Below are positions 47,153 to 55,709 of a DNA stretch of 61,880 nt, in pieces; within the stretch, counting starts at the first letter, position 1; every line of letters starts with the position of its first letter. Made by a program: the position numbers and the translations under genes. The notes under the pieces were generated by a model. It was not told the origin of the DNA. It worked only from the letters and a program-made list of their open reading frames with translations, and did no database searches. This DNA comes from Rhodospirillaceae bacterium (GTDB lineage Bacteria > Pseudomonadota > Alphaproteobacteria > GCA-2721365): the NCBI GenBank assembly GCA_002721365.1, contig PBKC01000057.1:1-61880 (forward strand), read 5' to 3'.

Positions 47153-48202
47153 ATGGACGGAACCGACAGATCGACGCTGCTCCGCGACCTCTGGTACGTC
47201 GCGCTTCCGGGCCGGAAGCTGAAGCCGGGCAAGATGGTCGCGAAGACCATGCTCGGCGAACCGGTCGTGGTCGCGCGGCGGCAGGACGGAAGTGTCTTCG
47301 CCCTTCGCGACCTCTGCCCGCATCGCGGTGTGCCGCTGAGCTTCGGCCGAGTCGTCGACGGCGAGGTGGAGTGCCCTTACCACGGGTGGCGGTTCGATGG
47401 CGGCGGCCGCTGCACGCTGATTCCGTCGCTGGTCGCCGACCAGGACATGGATGCCGGTCGCGTCGGCGTCCGCGCCTATCCGTGCCGCGAGGTCCAGGGC
47501 AATATCTGGGTCTTCATTCCAGCCGGATCGGATCTGCCCGACCCCTTGCCGCCGATCGTCGAACTGCCGGGAATCGGCGAGGCCAGCCCGAGGCTGGTCG
47601 AATCGATGACCTTCGACTGCGCCATGGATCACGCGGTGATCGGTCTCATGGACCCGGCGCACGGACCTTTCGTCCACCGTTCGTGGTTCTGGCGGTCGCG
47701 TCGCTCGATCCACGAGAAGGCGAAATCGTTCGGCCCCTCGGAGTTGGGTTTCCGCATGATCCGGCATGCGCCGTCGAAGAACGCCCGCGCCTACCGTATC
47801 CTGGGCGGCGCCGTGTCGACCGAGATCGCTTTCCGTTTGCCGGGTCTTCGTCTGGAACATGTCGAGGCGGGGCGCCATACGCTCTGTGGCCTGACGGCGC
47901 TCACCCCGGTGGATGAGCGCACGACCGAGGTCCATCACGCGATCTACTGGACGATGCCCTGGCTGTCGCCCCTGATCCCGGCCGTGCGGCGGATTGCCCG
48001 TACGTTCCTCGGTCAGGACCGGAGCATGGTCGAGATGCAGGCGAAAGGCCTCGCCTTCGACCCGCCGCTGATGCTGATCAACGACGCAGACGTGCAGGCG
48101 AAATGGTATTTCCGGCTGAAGAAGGAATTCGTCGCTTCTCGGGTCGAACAGCGCGACTTCGTCAATCCGGTGAAGGAGCGCGTGCTGCGTTGGCGAAGTT
48201 AG
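47153..48202 (+). CDS. Rieske [2Fe-2S] aromatic ring-hydroxylating oxygenase alpha-subunit-like protein
   Basis: 349 aa. The Rieske domain has DLCPHRGVPLSFG and VECPYHGWRFDG (CxH-17-CxxH). The catalytic domain shows DHAVIGLMDPAHGPFVHRSW, with two His plausible as mononuclear-iron ligands. This size and layout fit the VanA/PobA-like or phthalate-type oxygenases that act with a separate reductase, not found here. Substrate unknown. ATG start with AAGGCGG. Its TAG stop is continuous with a palindromic element. Confidence 0.88.
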   Translation: MDGTDRSTLLRDLWYVALPGRKLKPGKMVAKTMLGEPVVVARRQDGSVFALRDLCPHRGVPLSFGRVVDGEVECPYHGWRFDGGGRCTLIPSLVADQDMDAGRVGVRAYPCREVQGNIWVFIPAGSDLPDPLPPIVELPGIGEASPRLVESMTFDCAMDHAVIGLMDPAHGPFVHRSWFWRSRRSIHEKAKSFGPSELGFRMIRHAPSKNARAYRILGGAVSTEIAFRLPGLRLEHVEAGRHTLCGLTALTPVDERTTEVHHAIYWTMPWLSPLIPAVRRIARTFLGQDRSMVEMQAKGLAFDPPLMLINDADVQAKWYFRLKKEFVASRVEQRDFVNPVKERVLRWRS

Positions 48203-48204
48203 AG

Positions 48205-48238
48205 CGGCGCGATCCCTGAAGCGCGGGGGATCGCGCCG
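48205..48238. repeat. palindromic element directly after the Rieske oxygenase stop codon
   Basis: Arms CGGCGCGATCCC and GGGATCGCGCCG (12 bp, perfect) flank a 10-base loop. The preceding bases are TAGAGC, the TAG being the gene's stop. The element at 5402-5445 shows the same stop-plus-AGC arrangement on the other strand. There is no T-run, so a 3'-end stabiliser or dispersed repeat is likelier than an intrinsic terminator. Confidence 0.5.
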
Positions 48239-48391
48239 GCTAGGCTGCCCATAAGCGGCCTCTCGACCCCGGATCGCTCCGCCCAGTCCTTTCCTCGTCC
48301 ACCACACATCTTTTGATCTGATTCTCCGAAGTCGGCATTCGGATCATCAGAGGAAAGCCGGCGCATCGACATACCCGAGGAGGCCGAAGCC

Positions 48392-51109
48392 ATGGATCGT
48401 ATCGAGGATTCGATCACGCACCACGCCATACCCGGATCCGACAGCCTGGCCGCGCTCGATGCGACCGCCACCGGTCTGACCCAAGCGGAGGCGGTCGCGC
48501 GGCTGTCGAAGCACGGGCCCAACCGTTTGCCGCCACCGGCCAAGCGCAGCCCAGTCCTCCGGTTCCTCGGCCACTTCCACAACGTGCTGATATACGTGCT
48601 CATCGGCTCGGCCTTCATCACCGCCGGCCTGGGGCACTTCGTCGATACCGGGGTCATTCTCGCGGTCGTCATCGCCAACGCGACGATCGGTTTCATCCAG
48701 GAGGGCCGCGCCGAGCAGGCGATGGACGCGATCCGGGAAATGCTCGCGCCCCGGACGTCCGTGCTCCGTGACGGCAGACGTCAGAGCATCGACAGCGCCG
48801 ACGTGGTGCCCGGCGACATCGTTCTGCTGGAAGCGGGCGAGAAGGTTCCTGCCGATCTCCGCCTCCTCGAAGCCAGCGGCCTTCGCATCGAAGAAGCGAT
48901 TCTGCCCGGCGAGTCGGTGCCGGTGGAAAAGCCCACCAAGCCGGTCGCGGCGGAGGCCGCCCTCGGCGATCGCACCTGCCTCGCTTACAGCGGCACCTTG
49001 GTCGCGGCCGGCGCGGGCCGGGGCGTGGTGACGGCGACCGGCGGCGCCACTCAGATCGGCCGCATCAGCGGCATGCTGTCGCAGGTCGAAACGCTGACGA
49101 CGCCGCTGGTCCGGCAGATGAACAACTTCGCGCGATGGCTGACGGTGTTCATTCTGATGATCGCCGCGGTCCTGCTCGTCTATGGCTACTTCGTCGGCCA
49201 TGCCTCGTTCGCCGAGCTGTTCATGGCGGTGGTGGGGCTCTCGGTCGCGGCGATCCCCGAGGGGCTGCCGGCCGTGCTGACCATCACATTGGCAATCGGC
49301 GTGCAGGCCATGGCCAGGCGCAACGCGATCGTTCGTCGTCTGCCCGCGATCGAGACGCTCGGCTCGGTCTCGGTCATCTGCAGCGACAAGAACGGCACGC
49401 TGACCCGCAACGAGATGATGGTGGCGACCGTGACCACCGCCGCGCGCTCCTACGCTGTGGAAGGCGACGGCTATGCGCCGGAAGGCACCATTCGACTGGG
49501 CGAAGCGGAGCACGATGCCGGACAGGATGTCGTCCTTACCGAGATCGCCCGTGCGGCCGCGCTCTGCAACGATTCGGTGCTCCATCCGCACGAAACGGGT
49601 TGGCGGGTCGAGGGCGATCCGATGGAGGGGGCGTTGCAGGCGCTGGCTGGCAAGATCATGCATTTCGGCGTCGAAGCGTTCGTCGGATGGACACGGACCG
49701 ACAGCATCCCCTTCGACGCCAACCACCGCTACATGGCGATTCTCAATCACGATCACGAAGGGCAAGCCTCGATCAGCGTCAAGGGCGCGCCGGAACGCAT
49801 CATCCAGATGTGTGCCGATCAGCGTTCGCCCGACGGCGGGACCGAGCCGCTCGACGCCGACTACTGGCATGGGCAGATCGAATCGATCGCCGCGAACGGG
49901 CAGCGAGTGCTGGCCCTGGCGACGCGGCAGGTGCCGCAGGCGCATGTCGTCCTGAACGCGTCGGATCTGGAAGGCGTTTTGACGCTGGTGGGCCTGGTGG
50001 GTCTCATCGATCCGCCGCGCAGCGAAGCGATCGCCGGCGTCGCCGAATGCCACCAGGCGGGAATTCGCGTGAAGATGATCACCGGGGATCATGCCGGTAC
50101 CGCCCGCGCGATCGGGCGCGAGATCGGGCTGAAGAACGCGGACCGGGTCATGACGGGAGTCGACCTCGAGGCGATGACCGACGCGCAGCTCGCCTCGGTC
50201 GTCGTCGAAACCGACATCTTCGCGCGCACGAGTCCGGAACATAAGCTGCGCCTGGTGATGGCGCTCCAGTCCCGCGGCTTGACCGTCGCCATGACCGGGG
50301 ATGGGGTGAACGACGCGCCGGCGCTCAAGCGGGCCGACGCCGGGATCGCCATGGGCCTGAAAGGCAGCGAGGCCGCCAAGGAAGCGTCCGAACTGGTGCT
50401 CGCCGACGACAATTTCGCGTCGATCGCGGCGGCCGTACGCGAGGGGCGCACGGTCTACGACAACATCAAGAAGGTCATAAGCTGGACCCTTCCGACCAAC
50501 GCCGGCGAAGGGTTGACCATCATCGTAGCCCTGTTCCTGGGCATGGCCCTTCCGGTGACGGCGGTTCAGATCCTGTGGGTAAACCTGATCACCGCCGTCA
50601 CGCTCGGCCTGGCGCTGGCCTTCGAGCCGACGGAGGAGCACACGATGCGACGGCCGCCGCGGCCCCGCGATGCCCCCCTCCTGACCGCGTCGCTCGTCTG
50701 GCATATCGTGCTGGTTTCCGTCCTGTTCCTCTTCGCCGTGTTCGGCATCTATACCTATGGGATCGACAGGGGATACCCGCCGGAGCTGGCCCAGACGATG
50801 GCCCTCAACACGCTGGTCGTGCTGGAGATCTTCCACCTGTTCTTCATCCGCAACATCTACGGCACCTCGCTCACCTGGAAGGCGGCGCGCGGGAACCGGG
50901 TCGTGTGGATCACCGTCATCGTCGTGACCGCCGCGCAGTTCGCCATCACCTATCTGCCGCCACTCGGGACAGTGTTCGGGACACGAGCGGTGCCGCTCCT
51001 GGACGGTATCCTGATCGTCGCCGTCGGGGTCGCGTTCTTTGCGATCATCGAGGTCGAGAAGCAGCTGCGATTGGCGCTTCGGCGATCGGAGATGCAGTCG
51101 ACCCGATGA
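48392..51109 (+). CDS. P-type (type II-like) cation-transporting ATPase with DKNGT signature
   Basis: 905 aa. N-terminal cation-ATPase domain (ALDATATGLTQAEAVARLSKHGPN), actuator motif LPGESVPVEK (usual TGES becomes PGES), PEGLPAVLTI in helix M4, phosphorylation motif SDKNGTLTRNEM at residues 331-342 with Asp332, then KGAPERI, MTGDGVNDAPALKRADAGIAMG and the M5-M6 region PTNAGEGLTII, LWVNLITAVTLGLAL. It resembles the PacL/SERCA-like family, but the M6 Asp of SERCA is Ala here. The invariant Thr of DKTGT is Asn (AAC instead of ACC). Cation unknown. Good ribosome-binding site GAGGAGG about nine bases before ATG. Confidence 0.85.
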   Translation: MDRIEDSITHHAIPGSDSLAALDATATGLTQAEAVARLSKHGPNRLPPPAKRSPVLRFLGHFHNVLIYVLIGSAFITAGLGHFVDTGVILAVVIANATIGFIQEGRAEQAMDAIREMLAPRTSVLRDGRRQSIDSADVVPGDIVLLEAGEKVPADLRLLEASGLRIEEAILPGESVPVEKPTKPVAAEAALGDRTCLAYSGTLVAAGAGRGVVTATGGATQIGRISGMLSQVETLTTPLVRQMNNFARWLTVFILMIAAVLLVYGYFVGHASFAELFMAVVGLSVAAIPEGLPAVLTITLAIGVQAMARRNAIVRRLPAIETLGSVSVICSDKNGTLTRNEMMVATVTTAARSYAVEGDGYAPEGTIRLGEAEHDAGQDVVLTEIARAAALCNDSVLHPHETGWRVEGDPMEGALQALAGKIMHFGVEAFVGWTRTDSIPFDANHRYMAILNHDHEGQASISVKGAPERIIQMCADQRSPDGGTEPLDADYWHGQIESIAANGQRVLALATRQVPQAHVVLNASDLEGVLTLVGLVGLIDPPRSEAIAGVAECHQAGIRVKMITGDHAGTARAIGREIGLKNADRVMTGVDLEAMTDAQLASVVVETDIFARTSPEHKLRLVMALQSRGLTVAMTGDGVNDAPALKRADAGIAMGLKGSEAAKEASELVLADDNFASIAAAVREGRTVYDNIKKVISWTLPTNAGEGLTIIVALFLGMALPVTAVQILWVNLITAVTLGLALAFEPTEEHTMRRPPRPRDAPLLTASLVWHIVLVSVLFLFAVFGIYTYGIDRGYPPELAQTMALNTLVVLEIFHLFFIRNIYGTSLTWKAARGNRVVWITVIVVTAAQFAITYLPPLGTVFGTRAVPLLDGILIVAVGVAFFAIIEVEKQLRLALRRSEMQSTR

Positions 51110-51140
51110 TCGATTCGAGGATCGGGCGCCTGCCGATGTA

Positions 51141-51172
51141 AATAAAAAGGCCGCTTCGTGAACGAAGCGGCC
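51141..51172 (-). terminator. Rho-independent terminator, minus strand
   Basis: GGCCGCTTCG/CGAAGCGGCC with a 4-base loop (51149-51172) is followed on the minus strand by TTTTTATTT (51141-51148). It ends transcripts reading from murJ or from a small promoter at about 51270. Confidence 0.85.
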
Positions 51173-51196
51173 CAGTTCGGGGAGGAAGGAAGCATG

Positions 51197-51235
51197 TCAC
51201 CGTGAATGCATCGGAGAGAAGAGATCGGGAGGCAT
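51197..51235 (-). CDS. 12-codon small ORF with strong ribosome-binding site
   Basis: Reads MPPDLFSPMHSR then TGA. GAGGAG (51241-51246) is five bases before the ATG, an excellent Shine-Dalgarno. It lies between murJ and a terminator. Too short to test by composition, so its translation is only suggested by the spacing. Confidence 0.3.
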   Translation of the reverse strand: MPPDLFSPMHSR

Positions 51236-51379
51236 TCGTTCTCCTCATCCGATGCGATCAATGGATGCTTTATAGGCTGGAAACGACAGCCGGTATGTGA
51301 CGGGACTCACAAAACGGACGGTTTCCGAAAGGAAGGTTGAACTTGGTTTCGACCGTCGGAACGGCGGTCCGCGGCTCGT

Positions 51380-52936
51380 TCAGCTTTGTTTCATTCGCCG
51401 CAGCATGGCCAAGTCGGACTTGGCGGCGGCGCCGCTGGCCAAGGCGGCTGCGACGAATACGGCGATTCCCAGAACGACGATCACGGCCAGCGAGAGGGCG
51501 CCGGCGATTTCACCTGCGGCGAGCGGGCCTGCCAGAACTCGTGCGGACAACCATAGGACCGCCGCCATTGCCAGTGCCGAGATCGCCATCCGCGGCAGGC
51601 GCCGCCGGAAACGCGCGTCCATGCGGTAGCGACCGCTCCTCAGCAGTCCGACGGCCAGCAGCGTGGCGTTCAGCCACGAGGCGACGGCGCTGGCTAGTGC
51701 GATGCCGACATGGGCGAACACCTGCATCAGGGCGAAGGCCAGAACGGCATTCACCACCAGGCACAGCGCCGCGACCCGCACCGGCGTTCGCGTGTCGTGG
51801 CGGGCGAAATAGGCCGGTGCCAGGACCTTCAGCAGCACATAGGCGGGAAGGCCCAAGGCATACGCGCTCAACGCCGCCGCCGTGGCCCGCGCCTGTTCGG
51901 CATCGAACGCGCCTCGCTGAAACAGAACGGAGACGATCTCCGGCCCGATCGCGATTAGCGCCGCCGCCGCCGGCAATGACAGAAGCAGTCCGGCTTCCAT
52001 CGCGCGGTTCTGGTCGTATTGGGCGGCGGTTTCGTCGTCCGCGCCGATATTGCGCGACAGGCGCGGCAGCAATGCGGTCCCCAGCGCGACACCCACCACA
52101 CCGAGCGGAAGCTGCACCAGCCTGTCCGCATAGTAGAGATAGGAGACCGAGCCGGTCGGTAGCAGCGTCGCCAGCATGGTGTCGATCAGCACGTTGATCT
52201 GGGCAACCCCCGCGCCGAGTGCCGCCGGCCCCATCAGGATCAGCATGGCGCGGACGCGGGGCGTCAGCCTCGGGACGGGAAAGCCGAGGGACAGCCCGGC
52301 GAGGCGGCAGGAGAAGGCGAGCCACAGGAACTGTCCGGCGCCAGCGATCGCAACACCCCAGGCCAAGGCATGGGCGGGCGTCCCGGCGACATCTCCCAGC
52401 AGCAGCATGGCGCCGATCAGACAGAGATTGAGCACGATCGGGGTGGCGGCCGGGGCGGCGAAACTGTCGAGGCTGTTGAGGATTCCGCCCATCAGCGCTA
52501 CCAGCGAGATGAACAGGATGTAGGGGAAGGTGAGCCGTGTCAGTTCGACCGCCAGCGCGAACTTCTCCGGATCGTCGGAGAAGCCCGGTGCCAGAACGAC
52601 CATGACCGAAGGCATGAAGATTTCGGCGGCGATGACGATCGCAATCAGCACCGTCGCGAGCACCGCCAGAGTGTCCTCGGCGAACGCCCGTGCCGCTTGT
52701 CGCCCTTCCTGGACCAGAAGCGCCGAGAAGCTCGGCACGAAGGCGGCGTTGAACGCGCCCTCGGCGAACAGCCGCCGCAGCAGGTTGGGGATCTTGAACG
52801 CGACGAAGAAGGCGTCGGCGGCGGGACCGGCGCCCAGGAACGCGGCGATCAGGATGTCGCGCGCGAAACCCAGCACACGCGATATCATGGTGAAACCGCC
52901 GACCGTGACGGCCGATCTCAGAAGGGACTTCGCCAT
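51380..52936 (-). CDS. murJ: lipid II flippase MurJ
   Basis: 518 aa, about 14 membrane helices of the MOP superfamily. SLLRSAVTVGGFTMISRVLGFARDILIAAFLGAG at the N-terminus and FKIPNLLRRLFAEGAFNAAFVP are classic MurJ signatures. RHDTRTPVRVA is another. It flips lipid II for peptidoglycan synthesis. ATG at 52936, with GAAGGAG close before it; the frame is open farther upstream only over non-coding sequence. Normally adjacent to trpS. Confidence 0.96.
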   Translation of the reverse strand: MAKSLLRSAVTVGGFTMISRVLGFARDILIAAFLGAGPAADAFFVAFKIPNLLRRLFAEGAFNAAFVPSFSALLVQEGRQAARAFAEDTLAVLATVLIAIVIAAEIFMPSVMVVLAPGFSDDPEKFALAVELTRLTFPYILFISLVALMGGILNSLDSFAAPAATPIVLNLCLIGAMLLLGDVAGTPAHALAWGVAIAGAGQFLWLAFSCRLAGLSLGFPVPRLTPRVRAMLILMGPAALGAGVAQINVLIDTMLATLLPTGSVSYLYYADRLVQLPLGVVGVALGTALLPRLSRNIGADDETAAQYDQNRAMEAGLLLSLPAAAALIAIGPEIVSVLFQRGAFDAEQARATAAALSAYALGLPAYVLLKVLAPAYFARHDTRTPVRVAALCLVVNAVLAFALMQVFAHVGIALASAVASWLNATLLAVGLLRSGRYRMDARFRRRLPRMAISALAMAAVLWLSARVLAGPLAAGEIAGALSLAVIVVLGIAVFVAAALASGAAAKSDLAMLRRMKQS

Positions 52937-53062
52937 GGCTCCTTCGGACAACTGGCAGGATCGGCGACGGCCGGGGCGGCCCGCTTCTACTCCCGACGCC
53001 GGGGAAATACCAGCGGAGCCGTGTCGCACGGAACTTTCGGCCGTGAACGAGAGGGTGGTGGA

Positions 53063-53386
53063 ATGAGTGGCGGAGAGCCGACTTCGCTGGTTGTCTGCGT
53101 GAACCCGGTTCAAGGACCGCGCAAGCAGTGTTGCGGCGGGTTGGGGTCCGAGCGGTTGGCGGAGGCCCTCGAACAGGGGATCGCCGACCGTCGTATCAAT
53201 GCCTGTCTTGATCGGGTGCTGTGCCTCAACAACTGTTATCGGGGACCCGTGATCCGGATCGGCGCCGGCGGCCGGTTCTTCTTCAACGCGGCGCCGGGTG
53301 ACGTGCCGCGGATTCTGGACGCACTGGAAGCGGCGGCGGGGCGGCGCGCCCTCGACGACTCCGACATGGTCTATCCCGGCGGCTGA
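53063..53386 (+). CDS. (2Fe-2S) thioredoxin-like ferredoxin
   Basis: 107 aa. The cysteine pattern is VVCVNPVQGPRKQCCGGLG (first two ligands) and CLDRVLCLNNCYRGPVIRI (second pair), typical of the thioredoxin-like 2Fe-2S ferredoxins. ATG at 53063. The stop is two bases before the start of the glycosyltransferase gene, suggesting co-transcription, although the functional link is unclear. Divergent from murJ. Confidence 0.82.
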   Translation: MSGGEPTSLVVCVNPVQGPRKQCCGGLGSERLAEALEQGIADRRINACLDRVLCLNNCYRGPVIRIGAGGRFFFNAAPGDVPRILDALEAAAGRRALDDSDMVYPGG

Positions 53387-53387
53387 C

Positions 53388-55577
53388 ATGGCCGGAGCGA
53401 CGGCCGGGTTGCGATTCGCCTTGGCGCTCCGATGCTTCCGGGGCGGTGATCTCGAAGGGGCGGAAGCGCTCGCCGGGCAATGTCTGGAATTCGACCCCGA
53501 CCATGCCGATGCGCTTCATCTGCTGGGCGTCATCGCCCTGCGTCGCGGCGATGCCGGCAAGGCCGTCCGGTGGTTGAAGCAGGCTGTCGCGGCGGCGCCG
53601 GACGATGCCGGCAAGCGGACCGACCTGGGCGCCGCGTTACAGGCGGGGCGGGCGCCGGAACAGGCTGTCGAAGCCTATCGCGCCGCGCTCGCGCTCGATC
53701 CCACACAAACGGAAGCGGCAAACGGATTGGGGGTCGTGCTCGGCGCTCTCGGCCGAGCCACAGAAGCGGTCGAGCAATTCCGAGAGGTTCTCGACCGGCG
53801 GTCCGACCATCCCGGCGCCCATGTCAACCTCGGCAACGTCCTGCTCGGCACCGGCGACCTCCACGGTGCCGAGGCTCATTACCGGGCAGCGTTGGCTGTC
53901 GAGCCCGCGTCGCGCGAGGCACAGGTCAATCTGGGGTTGGTGCTGTGGCGGGCCGGGCGTCTCGACGACGCCCTGGACGCTTACCGGTCCGCGATCGGCG
54001 CCGGCCATGACAGTCCCGACCTGCGTTGCTCGATCGGCCGCATTCTGGTGGAGAAGGCGGCGTTCGCGGAGGCCGCTGCAATCTACCGGGCGGTGCTCGA
54101 CAGCCATCCCGACCACTACCCGACGCTGGTAGCCGCCGGGGACCTCGCCGCCGCCGAAAGCCGTATGGAGGACGCGGACGAGTTCTACCGGCGCGCGGCG
54201 GCGATAAAGCCGTCCGACGGCCTCAAACTCAAGACGGCCTTGCGGCTGCCGGCGGTCTATGCTTCGGCCGAGGCGCTCCACGAAGCGCGGCGCCGGCTGG
54301 AAGAAAACATCGCGGCGCTGGCGACGGTCGGTTTGTCCATCGCCGATCCCGTCGCCGAGGTCGGCATTACCAATTTTCGTGCCGCTTATCACGGGCTCGA
54401 CGACCGCCCGCTGCAGGAGGCGATCGCCCGTCTCTATCTGAAGGCCTGCCCATCGCTCGCCTATGTCGCACCGCATTGCCGGGACCGTGCCGGCAGTGGC
54501 CGGGAGCCGCGTCCCGTCCGCGTCGGATTGGTTTCCACCAAGTGGCGCGAATACGCCGTCACCTGGTACCTGCGCGGAATCCTGGAGCATCTCCCCAGAA
54601 GCGATCTCACGGTCGAGCTGATCAACGTCGGCGGCGGAGCGGTATGGGCGCCGCTGGCGGCGGCCGTGGACGACGTCGTGGAGGTCCCTCGCCAACTGGA
54701 TCAGGCGCGGACCGCGATCGCCGCGCGGGAACTCGACGTCCTGGTCTATCCCGAGATCGGCATGACGGCGCTCACCTATTTCCTCGCCTTCGCACGACTC
54801 GCCCCCGTGCAATGCGTGACCTGGGGGCACCCGGTCACCACCGGCGTCCCGACCATGGATTACTTCCTGTCATCCGACGCCGCCGAACCCGACGACGGCC
54901 AGTGCTACTACAGCGAGCGGCTCGTACGGCTGCCGGGCCTGACGACCTGCTACGCGCGGCCGGACATGCCGCCGCCGCATTCGCGCGCCGACTTGGGGCT
55001 GGACGAGCGCGCGACGCTCTACTGCTATCCGCATGCGCTGTTCAAGCTGCACCCCGACTTCGATGCCGTGCTGCACGGGATCCTCGACGAAGACCGGACA
55101 GCCCGGATCGTGATGTTCAGCGATCCGGGCGGCGCCATCGCAGACGGGCTCAAGGCGCGATGGGGCTCGTCGGCGGCCGTGGACGGGGACCGCATCACCT
55201 TTCTGGCGATGCGGCCGTTTGAGGATTTTCTCGCCATCCTCCAGGCGTCCGACGTGATCCTCGACGCTTTTCCCTTCGCCGGTGGCAACACGACCTATCA
55301 GGCTCTGGGCATCGGTACCCCTTTAGTGTCACTGCGGGGAAAGACGCTCGCCGGCCGTACCGCCACGATGCTCTTCGAGCGGGCCGGTCTGGAGGAGCTG
55401 CTGGCGGACAGTCCCGAAGCCTATGTGGCGATCGCGATTCGGCTCGGCCGGGACGCAGCTTATCGCGACGCCATGCGTGGCCGCATTCTCGACGCTGCCT
55501 CGTTTTTTTTCGAGGATCGGCTTTGTGTAGACGGCTGGGCGCGCTTTCTTTTGGCAGCAGGACGCGGCACTGGTTGA
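53388..55577 (+). CDS. TPR repeat / SPINDLY-OGT type (GT41-like) glycosyltransferase
   Basis: 729 aa soluble protein. The N-terminal 280 residues contain about seven to eight TPR units (for example EALAGQCLEFDPDHADALHLLGVIAL). The C-terminal part matches the O-GlcNAc transferase/SPINDLY fold: VRVGLVSTKWREYAVTWYLR, LDVLVYPEIGMTALTYFLA, APVQCVTWGHPVTTGVPTMDYFL and YCYPHALFKLHPDFDAVL, where a Lys and the YP.H segment resemble the sugar-nucleotide site. No signal peptide: cytoplasmic. ATG at 53388, just after the ferredoxin stop. It lies directly upstream of the giant adhesin and may glycosylate it (inference from position). Confidence 0.85.
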   Translation: MAGATAGLRFALALRCFRGGDLEGAEALAGQCLEFDPDHADALHLLGVIALRRGDAGKAVRWLKQAVAAAPDDAGKRTDLGAALQAGRAPEQAVEAYRAALALDPTQTEAANGLGVVLGALGRATEAVEQFREVLDRRSDHPGAHVNLGNVLLGTGDLHGAEAHYRAALAVEPASREAQVNLGLVLWRAGRLDDALDAYRSAIGAGHDSPDLRCSIGRILVEKAAFAEAAAIYRAVLDSHPDHYPTLVAAGDLAAAESRMEDADEFYRRAAAIKPSDGLKLKTALRLPAVYASAEALHEARRRLEENIAALATVGLSIADPVAEVGITNFRAAYHGLDDRPLQEAIARLYLKACPSLAYVAPHCRDRAGSGREPRPVRVGLVSTKWREYAVTWYLRGILEHLPRSDLTVELINVGGGAVWAPLAAAVDDVVEVPRQLDQARTAIAARELDVLVYPEIGMTALTYFLAFARLAPVQCVTWGHPVTTGVPTMDYFLSSDAAEPDDGQCYYSERLVRLPGLTTCYARPDMPPPHSRADLGLDERATLYCYPHALFKLHPDFDAVLHGILDEDRTARIVMFSDPGGAIADGLKARWGSSAAVDGDRITFLAMRPFEDFLAILQASDVILDAFPFAGGNTTYQALGIGTPLVSLRGKTLAGRTATMLFERAGLEELLADSPEAYVAIAIRLGRDAAYRDAMRGRILDAASFFFEDRLCVDGWARFLLAAGRGTG

Positions 55578-55585
55578 CCCTTTAC

Positions 55586-55620
55586 CTGAGTAGTACGACC
55601 AAGTAGGGTACTTCGATAGT
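55586..55620 (+). promoter_or_regulatory. candidate regulated promoter of the giant RTX protein
   Basis: Two AGTAG blocks 13 bp apart (55589-55593 and 55602-55606), each followed by GTAC within a few bases, overlap the -35 region of GATAGT (55615-55620, 4 of 6). This arrangement suggests a response-regulator-dependent promoter. A GC hairpin follows in the leader near 55664-55695. Confidence 0.35.
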
Positions 55621-55709
55621 CTGCCCTTTAGCCTGGGTTGGGTGACCATGACGGCTGGTGGGCGACCGCACCGGGGGGAGGTGCCGGTGCCTGCCATGAG
55701 AGGCCGTGG

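Larger units (their letters stand above)
51141..51262 (-). ncRNA. candidate small RNA downstream of murJ
   Basis: A minus-strand TATAAA (51269-51274) predicts a start near 51262, and the strong terminator at 51141-51172 would end it, giving about 120 nt. It contains a C-rich CTTCCTTCCTCCCC stretch of the anti-Shine-Dalgarno type and a 12-codon ORF. No good -35 was seen. It could equally be the 3'UTR of murJ. Not matched to a known family. Confidence 0.35.

Noticed and set aside
48347..50836. An 829-codon minus-strand open frame opposite the P-type ATPase
   Set aside because: His/Arg/Asp-rich shadow translation without motifs. The ATPase on the plus strand is continuous and well conserved.
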